A DNA stretch of 24,416 nt from JACDAE01 sp034438015 (GCA_034438015.1 DAOTTD010000184.1:1-24416); one strand, 5' to 3'. Counted from the first letter of the stretch, positions 13,167 to 21,894 are shown. Translations and numbers: made by a program. Notes: generated by a model from the sequence alone, not told the origin.

Positions 13167-15282
13167 TTTTGATATGCCTAAGCAGATTGATAAAGAGCGT
13201 TATACTGCTGTCCTCATTCGGCAATCCGATCATGGAGCTGACCAGGATCACGCATTCTCACGCGAAAGCCAGTTAAAACTCGTTCAGTATGCAATGCGTC
13301 TTCGTGGTGATATCGCTGATGAATGGATACGTGTCTATGATGAAGGTGCTGGTGTTTCTGGTCAGAAGCGCATTGATCAAAGAAAAGAATTAAACCGCCT
13401 GTACAACGATATAAAACGGGGTATTGTAGGTTCTGACGGTATAAAACGGAACATAGGATCTCTAGTTATCATGCACGAAGATAGGCTATTCAGGGATGAG
13501 TACCATACCAATGACACCACATTCATACAACTCCTTGCAGAACAGGATGTGCTACTTTTTGTCCGCACCGATCATCGTCGCTATGATTGCACGAAGTCTA
13601 GTGACCGCAATGCGTTACTAGAGAAAATGATTGCTAGCCGGAATTACCTTGACGATCATGTGTACGGACGTATGAATGGAAACCAAGAAGCGAAAGCCTT
13701 GCAAGGGTTGTTTGATGGGCGTAACCTAGCAATGGGATATGTCGTTGAGAAGAAAGCCGCTAAGAAGGAACAAATTATATTAGCATATGAACCGTGGATA
13801 CCAGTTATCCGCTGGTTATTTAGCCGTTTCAAAGAGCTAGACTCAATAGCGAAGCTGGCCTATGAGATAGAGGCAATGCCGTTCCTATTCCCAGACCCGA
13901 CAGCGGAGGATTTTTTGCGGTACGTTTTCAAGATCAATATGACCAAGTTCCCTGGCGGTTTTAAACCAACTAGCTTTGCCTCACTAATTCATATACTGAC
14001 TAATCCCACGTATATCGGGTGTTGGATATACAAAGATACAATTGTCCGCTGGGACAATCATCCAGCCATTGTCGATAAAGAGTTGTTTATGTGGGTGTAC
14101 CAGAGAATCACCGGTCATGACTTAGACGGGAATCCCATCGAGGGACTCGAACGACGAAAGTTCCAAGCGAATAGCGCCCAGACCGTACTTAAGCAGATAC
14201 TCACGACGCCACGCGGGGCGATCTATACCGCCAATCCTGAGCAGCCAACCTATATGCGGTTGACACTTGCGCAGCACAGCAAAGAAAAAGGCCGGATGCA
14301 CCGTGATAAGACATTCTCAATCCCTGCCAGCCTAATAGACGACATTTTCCTAGAACGTACCAAAGAGATAGCAATTGCCGATCAGCACCTTGCTCAGCAC
14401 ATCAAAGTCAGTATTGATGAGCTTGAGGAGGAACACGTTGAAGCCATCGTCTCTATAGATGACCAACTCGCCAACGTGAAACTGGAAATACAAAAGACCC
14501 TAGCATTCCTCCACGACGAAATATTGAGCCTCACTACTGAAGAAAAAACAAAATACAACAAAACACTCGTAGGATTACGTAGCCAGGAGAAAGCGTTAAT
14601 TGAGGCAAAAGAGAATACTTCACAGACAACTCTCAAAGAAGACTTCCAAGAATTGGCAGACGTGCTATCTGACATCCCCGGCAAACTTGACGGTTGCACA
14701 ATGGAGAGGAAGCAAAAGCTGGCGAGGCTCATTACCGAGAGTGTCGTAGTCGAAGAAATTAGCGTCCATTGGTTACGGTTTACCGTCTTCTGGCGCGGTC
14801 CGCTTGCCATCCGACCAGATGTTTGCCTCATCTGGTGCCAGCGAGGCAGACGGCACGTCGAACAGTGGAGCGCCGAAGAGGACGAATACATTAAGACAAA
14901 TTACGCTCAAGGTGATAAATGGACTATCCTTGAGCGTTTCCCCGATAAGACTTGGAATATGATACGAGAGCGAGCAGGGTTTTTGGGGGTGCATAGACAA
15001 GTCTCCCATGTCGTCCCAATTGGCGATAACGTAACACTATCCGACCTGCAAGTCATACCTGACAGAGATATCGCCCTACAAATCCTCAAAGATGTCTCGC
15101 AAAGAAGCAGTAAAACGGTAAAGCGTGATAGCACAAGTTTTGCTGTATGGCTTTATCCTGCTGGGCTGAGCGAATTTGCCGAGATTTTGGAACGGGGAAA
15201 CAGCGAAACTGGGCGTCGGAATGGCAATAAGAGTGAATCGGCTTGCCCACGCTGCTCAAATTCCAGCGCCGTCAGTACGTGA
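13132..15282 (+). CDS. Large serine recombinase with Myb/SANT-like tail
   Basis: About 716 residues from GTG 13132, preceded by AAGGAG at 7 nt; an in-frame TTG at 13093 has no such site. The resolvase-type catalytic domain shows YTAVLIRQS (nucleophile Ser at about residue 32), YDEGAGVSGQ and HEDRLFRDE (catalytic Arg region). The recombinase domain follows (NGNQEAKALQGLFDGRNLAMGY, then LTNPTYIGCWIYKD). The usual cysteine zinc ribbon is not evident. A coiled coil is likely around 425-510. Near 580-625, WSAEEDEYIKTNYAQGDKW ... RERAGFLG resembles a Myb/SANT helix-turn-helix, an unusual addition. Known: such enzymes integrate and excise phages and conjugative elements unidirectionally. The C-terminus runs into a truncated portal-like gene, consistent with the element end lying there. 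Confidence 0.88.
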   Translation: MRKLKKYVPKDDFDMPKQIDKERYTAVLIRQSDHGADQDHAFSRESQLKLVQYAMRLRGDIADEWIRVYDEGAGVSGQKRIDQRKELNRLYNDIKRGIVGSDGIKRNIGSLVIMHEDRLFRDEYHTNDTTFIQLLAEQDVLLFVRTDHRRYDCTKSSDRNALLEKMIASRNYLDDHVYGRMNGNQEAKALQGLFDGRNLAMGYVVEKKAAKKEQIILAYEPWIPVIRWLFSRFKELDSIAKLAYEIEAMPFLFPDPTAEDFLRYVFKINMTKFPGGFKPTSFASLIHILTNPTYIGCWIYKDTIVRWDNHPAIVDKELFMWVYQRITGHDLDGNPIEGLERRKFQANSAQTVLKQILTTPRGAIYTANPEQPTYMRLTLAQHSKEKGRMHRDKTFSIPASLIDDIFLERTKEIAIADQHLAQHIKVSIDELEEEHVEAIVSIDDQLANVKLEIQKTLAFLHDEILSLTTEEKTKYNKTLVGLRSQEKALIEAKENTSQTTLKEDFQELADVLSDIPGKLDGCTMERKQKLARLITESVVVEEISVHWLRFTVFWRGPLAIRPDVCLIWCQRGRRHVEQWSAEEDEYIKTNYAQGDKWTILERFPDKTWNMIRERAGFLGVHRQVSHVVPIGDNVTLSDLQVIPDRDIALQILKDVSQRSSKTVKRDSTSFAVWLYPAGLSEFAEILERGNSETGRRNGNKSESACPRCSNSSAVST

Positions 15283-15584
15283 TGCGCTCCTTGTTGCGTA
15301 CGGTCCTTGATCGCGTGCTGCTGGAGGCGCGCAAGGCGCAGAGGCTCGCGCCGGAGATCGATACGCACTACGATCTGCTCTTTCCCGCGATCGATGTCGA
15401 TGATCACCAGACGCTGGCGAGCGCAACGCAGACGCTGGTCTCCGCGCTGGTACAGGCCAGACAACAGGGCTGGGTAAGCGATGAGACGGCAATGCGCCTG
15501 CTATTCCAGTTCGCGGGCGAAGAGGTGGACGTACACGAGGAGCAGGCGCGCATTCGCAGTACGCGACCGGAGAAGGAGGGATAG
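15243..15584 (+). pseudogene. 3' fragment of a phage portal-like gene
   Basis: About 110 residues without a credible start: the frame meets a TGA at 15234-15236 and no ribosome site precedes the first possible codons. The content (LDRVLLEARKAQRLAPEID, FPAIDVDDHQTLASATQTLV, GWVSDETAMRLLFQFAGEEV) resembles the C-terminal end of phage portal proteins, including the SDETAMRLL and VDVHEEQARI-type segments. It overlaps the last 40 nt of the recombinase. GC content rises sharply here. Inference: the portal gene was cut by integration of the recombinase-bearing element, its 5' part lying at the element's other end, outside or lost from this window. Confidence 0.55.
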
Positions 15585-15588
15585 CATC

Positions 15589-15972
15589 ATGCCTCTTGAT
15601 GCACGCAAGGCGCAGCACCTGCTACAGGTCGTAGCGCGCAGTTTTGCGGGCCGCCAGCGCACCGTCGTCGTCGTGTACCTGTCGGGTGGCAGCTCTAGCT
15701 ACGTGGCGCTCCCGGTCATCATGCGCTCCCAACAGGTCATCGAGCCCCAGGTGCTCGATGCAAGCGGACAGGCGCTGCCACACAACGTCGATACCATCAT
15801 CGTCGCTCCCCAGGGAACGAATTTTACGGGGGCTGTTTTTGTGGCGGATACAACCACCGCGACCTCAATAGCGGTTGCCAGCGCCGTGAAATATGAGATC
15901 ATCGAAGTTCTGCCTGTCGGCATCGTGCCCGGCGGGAGCCATGTACGCGTCTCCCTGCGACGGATGCGCTAG
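15589..15972 (+). CDS. Hypothetical protein in phage context
   Basis: 127 residues from ATG 15589, with AAGGAGGG about 9 nt upstream and only 4 bp after the portal-like stop. Predominantly strand-forming and hydrophobic (RTVVVVYLSGGSSSYVALPV, VDTIIVAPQGTNFTGAVFVA, YEIIEVLPVGIVPGG). No signal peptide or transmembrane helix is obvious. Its position directly after a portal-like fragment suggests a minor structural phage protein, but I do not recognise the family. Confidence 0.6.
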   Translation: MPLDARKAQHLLQVVARSFAGRQRTVVVVYLSGGSSSYVALPVIMRSQQVIEPQVLDASGQALPHNVDTIIVAPQGTNFTGAVFVADTTTATSIAVASAVKYEIIEVLPVGIVPGGSHVRVSLRRMR

Positions 15973-16017
15973 TTTTCACGCACGCGTGAAGTACGCAATT
16001 TCAGAAAGGACATTTCC

Positions 16018-16335
16018 ATGCTTGAATTTTCCGCAGAGAAACAGAAACGCGCCATGACCGATCTTCCCATCAGCAAACAAGAGTGCCAGCAGGACGTTTT
16101 GCAGCGCATTCACGACTGGCTGGACATGCTGGAGAAGCGCATCACATCGCTCTCTACAGTGCATAAATTTGAGGCACTAAAGCCGGGCGAATGTGAGCTG
16201 GCGATAGATCGACATATCGCGCTGATGGTGCGTCTGTTCCAGGTGAGGCAACAATACGCAAAAGGCGCGCAGGAAGAGGACGCCCAGCGCTCTTTAGACT
16301 CGGTATTGCAGGATAATGGCAAAGATCTCCTATGA
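16018..16335 (+). CDS. Small helical hypothetical protein
   Basis: 105 residues, with AAAGGA 7-8 nt before the ATG. Mostly helical and charged (DVLQRIHDWLDMLEKRITSL, then LAIDRHIALMVRLFQVRQQY). It may form a coiled coil. It follows the strand-rich protein by 45 bp, with a small 7 bp inverted repeat (TTCACGC/GCGTGAA) in the gap, and converges on the next gene with 7 bp between stops. Function unknown. Confidence 0.58.
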   Translation: MLEFSAEKQKRAMTDLPISKQECQQDVLQRIHDWLDMLEKRITSLSTVHKFEALKPGECELAIDRHIALMVRLFQVRQQYAKGAQEEDAQRSLDSVLQDNGKDLL

Positions 16336-16342
16336 GTTGCAC

Positions 16343-17392
16343 TTAGCCAACGCTACAGATCAGCCCCAGACCCTGGTGAGCGGCGTTATGGACGGCCTGT
16401 ATAAAGCTACCGGCATACGCGGGCAACACCTCGTCAATGAGGCGAAACTCGTCCCATTCTTCCGAGAGCTGATCGCGGAAGTCCTGGTAATCGGCCTTTG
16501 CCTTATCAGGATCGGGCGGTTGCGCCTCGGCGAGGCAGAGCGCCAGCTGCCAGACCTCGTCGGGCGTCAGGTAGCCGATGCAGGCTTCGAACGGTTCGCC
16601 TGCCCGGTAGCCGAAGGGCATACAGCGCCGCCCGCAGGCCAGGTACTCGAAGAGCGCCATTGCCCGTACCGAGATAGTTGCCAGCCACCCGCGCAGGTGG
16701 AGCGTTGCGGGATGGCGACCAAGCGATAAGCCTGGAAATCTATCTTCCGCATCCTCTTCGTCGGGCGTCACATCATCCTCTTCATCAGTGTCGTTCAGCA
16801 GGTTCAGGGGCTGAACGGCAGGCGGCTCGATCTTCTCCGGCGCCTTCTTCTCCACCTGTTCGTTCACCTGCTGCGCCAGTTCGTTGAGGCCAGCGGATTG
16901 GAGGAGCGAGATCAATTCTTCTCCGCTCGTCTCCAGCTCATCCGTCAACTCAAGATTGGTCGTGGGGTCTACATGTTGCGACGGCTCCTGCCTGTTTTTG
17001 AGGTCTGGTGTCTGAAACCAGGGAAGGCAGAACTGCTCGACGACCGCGCCCCAGACAGCGCGCAGCGCCTCCGAATTCTGGTAGAGGTGCGGCGGATACT
17101 GGCGCATATAGTTGTCGCTGAGGATCGTGAACAGTTCCGCTGCGCACAGTTTCTGATACTCACGGCGCGCCTGTGGCCCGCGCGGCAGTTGTTTGACGAA
17201 TGCCAGCGCGCGCGGCCACGTGCATAAATGTTTGACCGCTTCAGGGACGAATTGCTCACTTTTTGCACTGCGTGTCTGCTTGTACAGGCCATAGATCGCG
17301 CTCTCATCGTTGTCGATCAGCCAATTCGCAAATGCTGGCATAATACGCTCGCTATAAACCACCCAGTCGAAACCATGCACACGGACTATCAT
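16343..17392 (-). CDS. Uncharacterised two-domain protein with acidic linker
   Basis: About 349 residues from ATG 17392; a TTG five codons upstream is possible and the ribosome site (GAGAGAG) is weak. N-terminal domain about 1-130 (VRVHGFDWVVYSERIMPAFA, RALAFVKQLPRG, VWGAVVEQFCLPWFQ). Central acidic linker about 195-220 (NDTDEEDDVTPDEEDAED). C-terminal domain about 240-349 with CGRRCMPFGYRAGEPFEACI and GYLTPDEVWQLALCLAEA, ending in a helical segment around EVLPAYAGSFIQAVHNAA. Soluble and probably cytosolic. I do not recognise the family. It stands alone on its strand. Confidence 0.65.
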   Translation of the reverse strand: MIVRVHGFDWVVYSERIMPAFANWLIDNDESAIYGLYKQTRSAKSEQFVPEAVKHLCTWPRALAFVKQLPRGPQARREYQKLCAAELFTILSDNYMRQYPPHLYQNSEALRAVWGAVVEQFCLPWFQTPDLKNRQEPSQHVDPTTNLELTDELETSGEELISLLQSAGLNELAQQVNEQVEKKAPEKIEPPAVQPLNLLNDTDEEDDVTPDEEDAEDRFPGLSLGRHPATLHLRGWLATISVRAMALFEYLACGRRCMPFGYRAGEPFEACIGYLTPDEVWQLALCLAEAQPPDPDKAKADYQDFRDQLSEEWDEFRLIDEVLPAYAGSFIQAVHNAAHQGLGLICSVG

Positions 17393-17655
17393 TTCGCACT
17401 CTCTCAATTCTCTAGAAGACCTCTTCTATATAACTATCGTACATCCTGCCAACTTTCTTGCCAGGTCGTATGGGTTGATGGTCCTGACAAAAATAATTTA
17501 TGAACTGTTAGATATATATACTTCTTTATTGCGCAGCATTGCAAGAGAAACTACTCAGTAATGGATAAACTCGTTATTAGGGAGGTTTTTATAATGATAT
17601 CAGGGGGCTTTATCGCCCAACCTTATACGAAAGAAGAAGAGGAGGTAGTGTTTGT

Positions 17656-19065
17656 ATGTCGCAGCAGAGTCAACGATCAGATGAAGAGGTTCTTCCATTT
17701 CCTGATTTTCATGAAGATCTCTTCGCCAGCGACCCGCCGGAGCCGCATCCGCGCCGTCGGCTGATCATTATTTCATCTATACTGCTTGCGCTCCTGCTGC
17801 TAGCAGTCGTGCTGGTGGTAGTGGGGCTGCACAGGCCGCGTATTGTATATCAGACGCAGCGCGTGACCGAGGGCGATCTTGTGCTAACAGTCAACGCGAA
17901 CGGGCTATTGCATACTACTATGTATACGGTAAATTTTGTGGGCAGTGGGAAACTGGCGGAAGTCGATGTCAATGTAGGACAACAGGTCAAAAAGGATCAA
18001 ATTTTAGCGAAACTGGATGCAACATCACTGCAAAATGCACTTAATGCGGCGCAGGCCAATGGAAATGCCGCGCAGACAGCCTTAAATAATGCTAGAGCAA
18101 GCTATGATGCGATTTCAACTGCGACTGCTGCGAATGTTACTGCTGCGCAGAATGCTCTCTACAGCGCGAACAGCTTTTTCACTCTTGTGAAAGCGAAACC
18201 GACGCCTGATCCGCTGGCACTGAGTTCCGCCCAGGCCGATGTCGATGCTGCCACTCAGCAACTGGCGCGCTCCCTGGGTCAGCAGCAAGTGCAGGGCGCT
18301 GCCGCGCAGGGTGCGATCAATACGGCGCAGGCGGCCTTGAACACCGCCCAGGCCCAACTGGCGAGCGCGAAGTATAATTTGAACAATGCTGTGCTCAAAG
18401 CATCGCACGATGGAACAATCGCCTCCATCGATGGCACGGTTGGTAGCGTGCCAGGCCCTACGTTCATACAGATCATGGATCTCACGCAGATGCAGGTGCA
18501 GGTCAACGTTGATGCATCCTCCATCAGCTCGATCGTTGTCGGCGATGTTGCTAGGTTCTCGTTGGATGCGTATCCCCACCAGTCCTTTAATGGCATCGTA
18601 GCCACTATCTCGCCCCTGAGCCAGTCTGTTGCGAATAGCACTACTTATACCGTACTCATCAATATTGTTACCAATAGTATACCGAGTACTACCCACATCT
18701 TTCCAGGAATGACTGCGCATGCGATTATCACTACAAACGACCTGCCCGATGCGGTAATGGTGCCCGTTAGAGCCCTAGACTTTGCGCGTGCAGCCATTGA
18801 TTCACATCCCGAAACGGCTCATCGAAGTCTTATCAGCCGTGCCCAGGCCACCGATGCGCTGACGAAGGCGAACGATATGTTGCAGAACCTGCAGCAGAGC
18901 ACTCCCTATGAACAGCCAGCGTATGTGCTGGCGCTTGACGGGCAAGGAAAAGTCGTGGTCAGGCCGGTGGTGGTCGGGCTGACGGATGGAAGCGTGTATG
19001 AGGTGCTAGATGGTCTTTCTACGAATGATATGGTGCTTGTCGCGGCGCGTATGGGCAGCAATTAG
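17656..19065 (+). CDS. HlyD/MacA-like ABC exporter adaptor
   Basis: 469 residues, with GGAGG about 10 nt before the ATG. Short cytosolic N-terminus, one transmembrane helix (LIIISSILLALLLLAVVLVV, about 36-57), then a split biotinyl-lipoyl-like half (GSGKLAEVDVNVGQQVKKDQ, about 98-117). A long Ala/Gln/Asn-rich helical hairpin follows (about 120-250; ALNAAQANGNAAQTALNNAR type), then the returning lipoyl half (HDGTIASIDGTVGSVPGP) and a beta-barrel part (DVARFSLDAYPHQSFNGIVA). Known: membrane-fusion proteins of this class link an ABC permease to the outer face; in monoderm bacteria they act with MacB/FtsX-type permeases. First gene of a three-gene exporter operon. Substrate unknown. Confidence 0.88.
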   Translation: MSQQSQRSDEEVLPFPDFHEDLFASDPPEPHPRRRLIIISSILLALLLLAVVLVVVGLHRPRIVYQTQRVTEGDLVLTVNANGLLHTTMYTVNFVGSGKLAEVDVNVGQQVKKDQILAKLDATSLQNALNAAQANGNAAQTALNNARASYDAISTATAANVTAAQNALYSANSFFTLVKAKPTPDPLALSSAQADVDAATQQLARSLGQQQVQGAAAQGAINTAQAALNTAQAQLASAKYNLNNAVLKASHDGTIASIDGTVGSVPGPTFIQIMDLTQMQVQVNVDASSISSIVVGDVARFSLDAYPHQSFNGIVATISPLSQSVANSTTYTVLINIVTNSIPSTTHIFPGMTAHAIITTNDLPDAVMVPVRALDFARAAIDSHPETAHRSLISRAQATDALTKANDMLQNLQQSTPYEQPAYVLALDGQGKVVVRPVVVGLTDGSVYEVLDGLSTNDMVLVAARMGSN

Positions 19066-19104
19066 CTCTATGATTGCAAGGGGAAATCTCGCTCAGGAGG
19101 TGAC

Positions 19105-20037
19105 ATGACGAAGCGTGATACGCGACCGCTTTCCGCGCAGGCTTTCAGTGGGTCCGAGGGAACAGCCGTGAACGTTCCAGGACTCCCTGCACCGGTCGAT
19201 GAGCAGGAGGACATGTCTCTGATACAGGCGTCGAACGCGAACGGGCCAGCAATAGTTGTACGCAACCTTAGCAAGGCGTTTCAACGCAGGAGCGCCAGGA
19301 TACCCGTCCTGCGCGACCTCTCGTTCCAGATACAGCGCGGCGAGTTTGTAGTGCTAACCGGTCCAGCGGAGGCTGGCAAATCCGCGCTGTTGCATGTGCT
19401 GGGTTGCATGACACAACTCTCGCACGGCGACTACTGGCTGGCGGCTAAAACGATGAGTCGTTTGAAGGCTGACGAACTGGCGGATGTACGAAACCAGTAT
19501 ATTGGCTTTGTTTCTGAGGAGCCTGACCTGTTGCCAGGAGTGAGTGCGCTCAATAACGTTGCGCTGCCCCTGCTATACACGGGCTTTACGCGGGCGGAGC
19601 AGGAACGGCGCGCGCGAGCCCTCTTGCAGTTTGTCGGGCTTGGCACGCGTTTGCAGCAGCGTCCCGCACAACTTTCCATATGGCAACAACAACGTGTGGC
19701 ACTGGCACGCGCCCTCGTCAATAATCCTTTCCTGCTGCTGGCTGATGAGCCAACGGCCAGACTGGATACACGCAGTCGCCTGGAGGTGATGGCGTTTCTA
19801 CAGGCGTTGAATCAGCGTGGCCTGACTATTGTGCTGGCGACGCGTGAGGCAGATATCGCTCACTACGCGCAACGCCAGATCATCTTGCAGGATGGGAGTG
19901 TAGCGCAAGATGCGCCGGTGATTGATCGGCGCATCGCTATCGATGAGCTGGCGAAGAGTGGCTATGGGAGACCTGGAAGTGAGGATATCAGTGAGCGCGA
20001 GACTTTAAGAATACGGATACAGGAGGAGCTGTTATGA
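19105..20037 (+). CDS. LolD/MacB-type ABC ATPase with degenerate motifs
   Basis: 310 residues, with GGAGG 5-6 nt before the ATG. An extra N-terminal region of about 45 residues precedes the fold. Walker A GPAEAGKS (86-93) and Walker B LLLADE (210-215) are intact. Other key positions deviate: the Q-loop Gln is Glu (IGFVSEE, E138), the signature LSGGQ reads LSIWQ (190-194), and the H-loop His is Arg (VLATRE, R247). Known: the signature glycines, Q-loop Gln and H-loop His are needed for normal hydrolysis in NBD dimers. Inference: weakly active or regulatory homodimer, or partner of a second ATPase encoded elsewhere. The stop overlaps the permease start (ATGA), so the two are translationally coupled. 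The frame is intact, so recent decay is unlikely. Confidence 0.87.
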   Translation: MTKRDTRPLSAQAFSGSEGTAVNVPGLPAPVDEQEDMSLIQASNANGPAIVVRNLSKAFQRRSARIPVLRDLSFQIQRGEFVVLTGPAEAGKSALLHVLGCMTQLSHGDYWLAAKTMSRLKADELADVRNQYIGFVSEEPDLLPGVSALNNVALPLLYTGFTRAEQERRARALLQFVGLGTRLQQRPAQLSIWQQQRVALARALVNNPFLLLADEPTARLDTRSRLEVMAFLQALNQRGLTIVLATREADIAHYAQRQIILQDGSVAQDAPVIDRRIAIDELAKSGYGRPGSEDISERETLRIRIQEELL

Positions 20038-20684
20038 GGAAATTCATGGTATCTCACCCGGTGCCTGTTGCCACGGGGGATCAGAATGTGGCACAGCCCA
20101 TCGCAGGAAGCAGGCACCCGAAACGTCGCTTCAGCACACGTCTATATGCCTCTTTCAGGGGCGCGCTGGTGGCGCTTCGCGCGTACCGTGTGCGCTCGTT
20201 GCTCATCGCTTCCGGCCCGTTTTTCGGAACGATGGTTGCTACGGTTGCTGTCGTAGGTATTGCGAGCGTACAGGCGGTGTCTGAGGCGTCACGGTATACA
20301 CGGTTGATAATTATGCTGTGCGCTGCCAGTGCGCTGGTTGCACTGCTTGTGGGCGGCTATCTGTGTATGCGGAGCATGCTGGCGGCTGTGGCTGAGCGCA
20401 CGAGCGAAATGAGTATGCGTCGCGTTGTTGGCGCACGGGGGCGTGATATCTGCTTTCAGGTAATGATGGAGGTACTGATGTTGAGTAGTATTGGCACGGT
20501 GGCAGGTCTGGTACCTGGTCTGTTCATCGGCGCTGGCATGGTTGTGCCGCTCCAACTGACGCCTGTAGTGGGTCCCATCCTGATACTGATGGTATGCGGT
20601 GGATCGATAATCGTGGCCTGTTGCGGTGGGATCTATCCGGCGTTGCGTGCAGCGCGTGTAGAGCCGGGAGGGCGGGTAGGGTAA
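20034..20684 (+). CDS. FtsX/MacB-like permease lacking the extracellular domain
   Basis: 216 residues, with GGAGG upstream and a 4 bp overlap with the ATPase. Predicted helices: about 55-78 (SLLIASGPFFGTMVATVAVV), 90-112 (LIIMLCAASALVALLVGGYL), 146-172 and 178-200. Between helices two and three is the conserved FtsX segment AERTSEMSMRRVVGARGRDI, and it ends YPALRAARVEP, the usual MacB C-terminus. MacB-type permeases carry a domain of some 200 or more residues between helices one and two; here only about 10 residues link them. Inference: a minimal permease or an internally deleted derivative that still has an open frame. It works with the adaptor and ATPase upstream. Confidence 0.82.
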   Translation: MRKFMVSHPVPVATGDQNVAQPIAGSRHPKRRFSTRLYASFRGALVALRAYRVRSLLIASGPFFGTMVATVAVVGIASVQAVSEASRYTRLIIMLCAASALVALLVGGYLCMRSMLAAVAERTSEMSMRRVVGARGRDICFQVMMEVLMLSSIGTVAGLVPGLFIGAGMVVPLQLTPVVGPILILMVCGGSIIVACCGGIYPALRAARVEPGGRVG

Positions 20685-20689
20685 AGAAG

Positions 20690-20731
20690 TCAGCGCCGGA
20701 GGCCAGATATCATATGGCTCCCTGGCGCTGA
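20690..20731. terminator. Hairpin between convergent genes
   Basis: TCAGCGCCGGAGGCCA (20690-20705) pairs imperfectly with TGGCTCCCTGGCGCTGA (20715-20731). There is no strong T-run on either side. Position between the permease and a convergent gene suggests a transcription stop of modest quality. Confidence 0.55.
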
Positions 20732-20748
20732 TCTGCCCTATTGCGAGC

Positions 20749-21894
20749 TTAGCTATCTTTCCCCGGTAGTGCGAAGATGCCCATCTGCGCGCGCTGCATC
20801 ATCGCCTCCAGGAATGGATCAGATTGTGGCTCCTGGTGCTCAGGCAGATTGCCCGGTTGAACTGACTGTAGATCCAGGAGCGCCGGTTCGGCCTGGGCGG
20901 GGGTGGACGGTGGTTGAGGGAAACTCATTCCCCAATTCGCAGGCGAGATCTGCTCGGCTGGTAGTGGGGTATGGATTGATGCACCATCGTTCATGCCGAT
21001 AATCTGAGGAAAGTCGAGCTGCAATGGCCGGAAGTCGCTGGCCGGAAGCGACGTGGGAGCGTTCAGTTGAGAGGCGTCGGGTGCGCCCAGCATGGGCGAG
21101 TATTGCGAGAAACCTTGCAGCGCAAATGGGATCATGGCGCCACTCGCTGCGGGCGCTGCAAACTCGGTCGGTTGTGAATAGTAGTTGCCGGAAAGGAGCA
21201 CAGGTTGCTCTGGCCAGGGGGTTTGAGCTACCAGCGCTCCTGCCATCTGCGTTGCTTTGCGCCTCCTCCACACGACCAGGCCGACTAAACCTGTGGTCGA
21301 GAGAACGATGAAGGCACCTGCTCCCGCGAGCGATGCAGTAAGCGGCGTCATCATTCCATTGTGCGCGGTGTTGTCTGTTGTGCCCGCTGTATTGCTGATG
21401 GTGTTAGCAGATGGCACGGCGTTCTGCCCACTACCTGCCGGCGTGGTCGTTGCCCCAGGAGAGGGTGTTGGCGTCGGCTTGTCTTTATGCGGCGTTGGTG
21501 TGATCTGAGTACCGCCGGGGCCGAGCGCTAGCGCGGTCGCTCCCGCAATGGGGACGTTCCCACTACCCGGCGCGCTCGTCGGCACTGGCGTGGGCGTGGA
21601 CGCCGAAGCCTTTGACGCGCTAGTTGGTTGCTTTGTGGGAGCTTTTGTCGGTACTGGCGTGGGCGTAGGAGTCTGCGTGGGTGTGGGCGTAGGAGTATCG
21701 GTGGGCGTGGTGCCATCCGTGGCTGAAGGGGTAACGTCAGGAGCGTCGCTGGCGATCGTTTGCGCCAGACCACTGGCGTGGGCAGTGGTGAGCAGCGCCA
21801 CAACACCAAGCACAGAGAACAACATTAGCGCGAGACTTATCGCCATGACGCGTAAGATCCACTGCGTCATCCTTATCGATTTTTTATTCACCGT
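20749..21894 (-). CDS. Pro/Thr-rich type I membrane surface protein
   Basis: About 381 residues from GTG 21894, with GGAGG about 10 nt upstream; upstream TTG and a downstream ATG are alternatives. Signal peptide: basic start (NKKSIRMTQW), hydrophobic core (ILRVMAISLALMLFSVLGVV), ending around TTAHASG. An extracellular linker of about 140 residues is made of TP repeats (TPTPTPTQTPTPTP-like), probably wall-spanning or glycosylated. One transmembrane helix about 190-213 (GAGAFIVLSTTGLVGLVVW) is followed by the stop-transfer sequence RRRK. The cytosolic tail of about 165 residues is Pro/Gln-rich and low in charge. Function unknown. This architecture is frequent in filamentous Chloroflexota. It converges on the ABC operon. 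Confidence 0.72.
   Translation of the reverse strand, partial: TVNKKSIRMTQWILRVMAISLALMLFSVLGVVALLTTAHASGLAQTIASDAPDVTPSATDGTTPTDTPTPTPTQTPTPTPVPTKAPTKQPTSASKASASTPTPVPTSAPGSGNVPIAGATALALGPGGTQITPTPHKDKPTPTPSPGATTTPAGSGQNAVPSANTISNTAGTTDNTAHNGMMTPLTASLAGAGAFIVLSTTGLVGLVVWRRRKATQMAGALVAQTPWPEQPVLLSGNYYSQPTEFAAPAASGAMIPFALQGFSQYSPMLGAPDASQLNAPTSLPASDFRPLQLDFPQIIGMNDGASIHTPLPAEQISPANWGMSFPQPPSTPAQAEPALLDLQSVQPGNLPEHQEPQSDPFLEAMMQRAQMGIFALPGKDS

Noticed and set aside
17228..17655. Plus-strand frames before the HlyD-like gene
   Set aside because: One is antisense to the two-domain gene and the other overlaps the adaptor start in another frame; neither has family content. The 17408-17655 gap holds only the adaptor's ribosome site and AT-rich DNA without a clear promoter pair.
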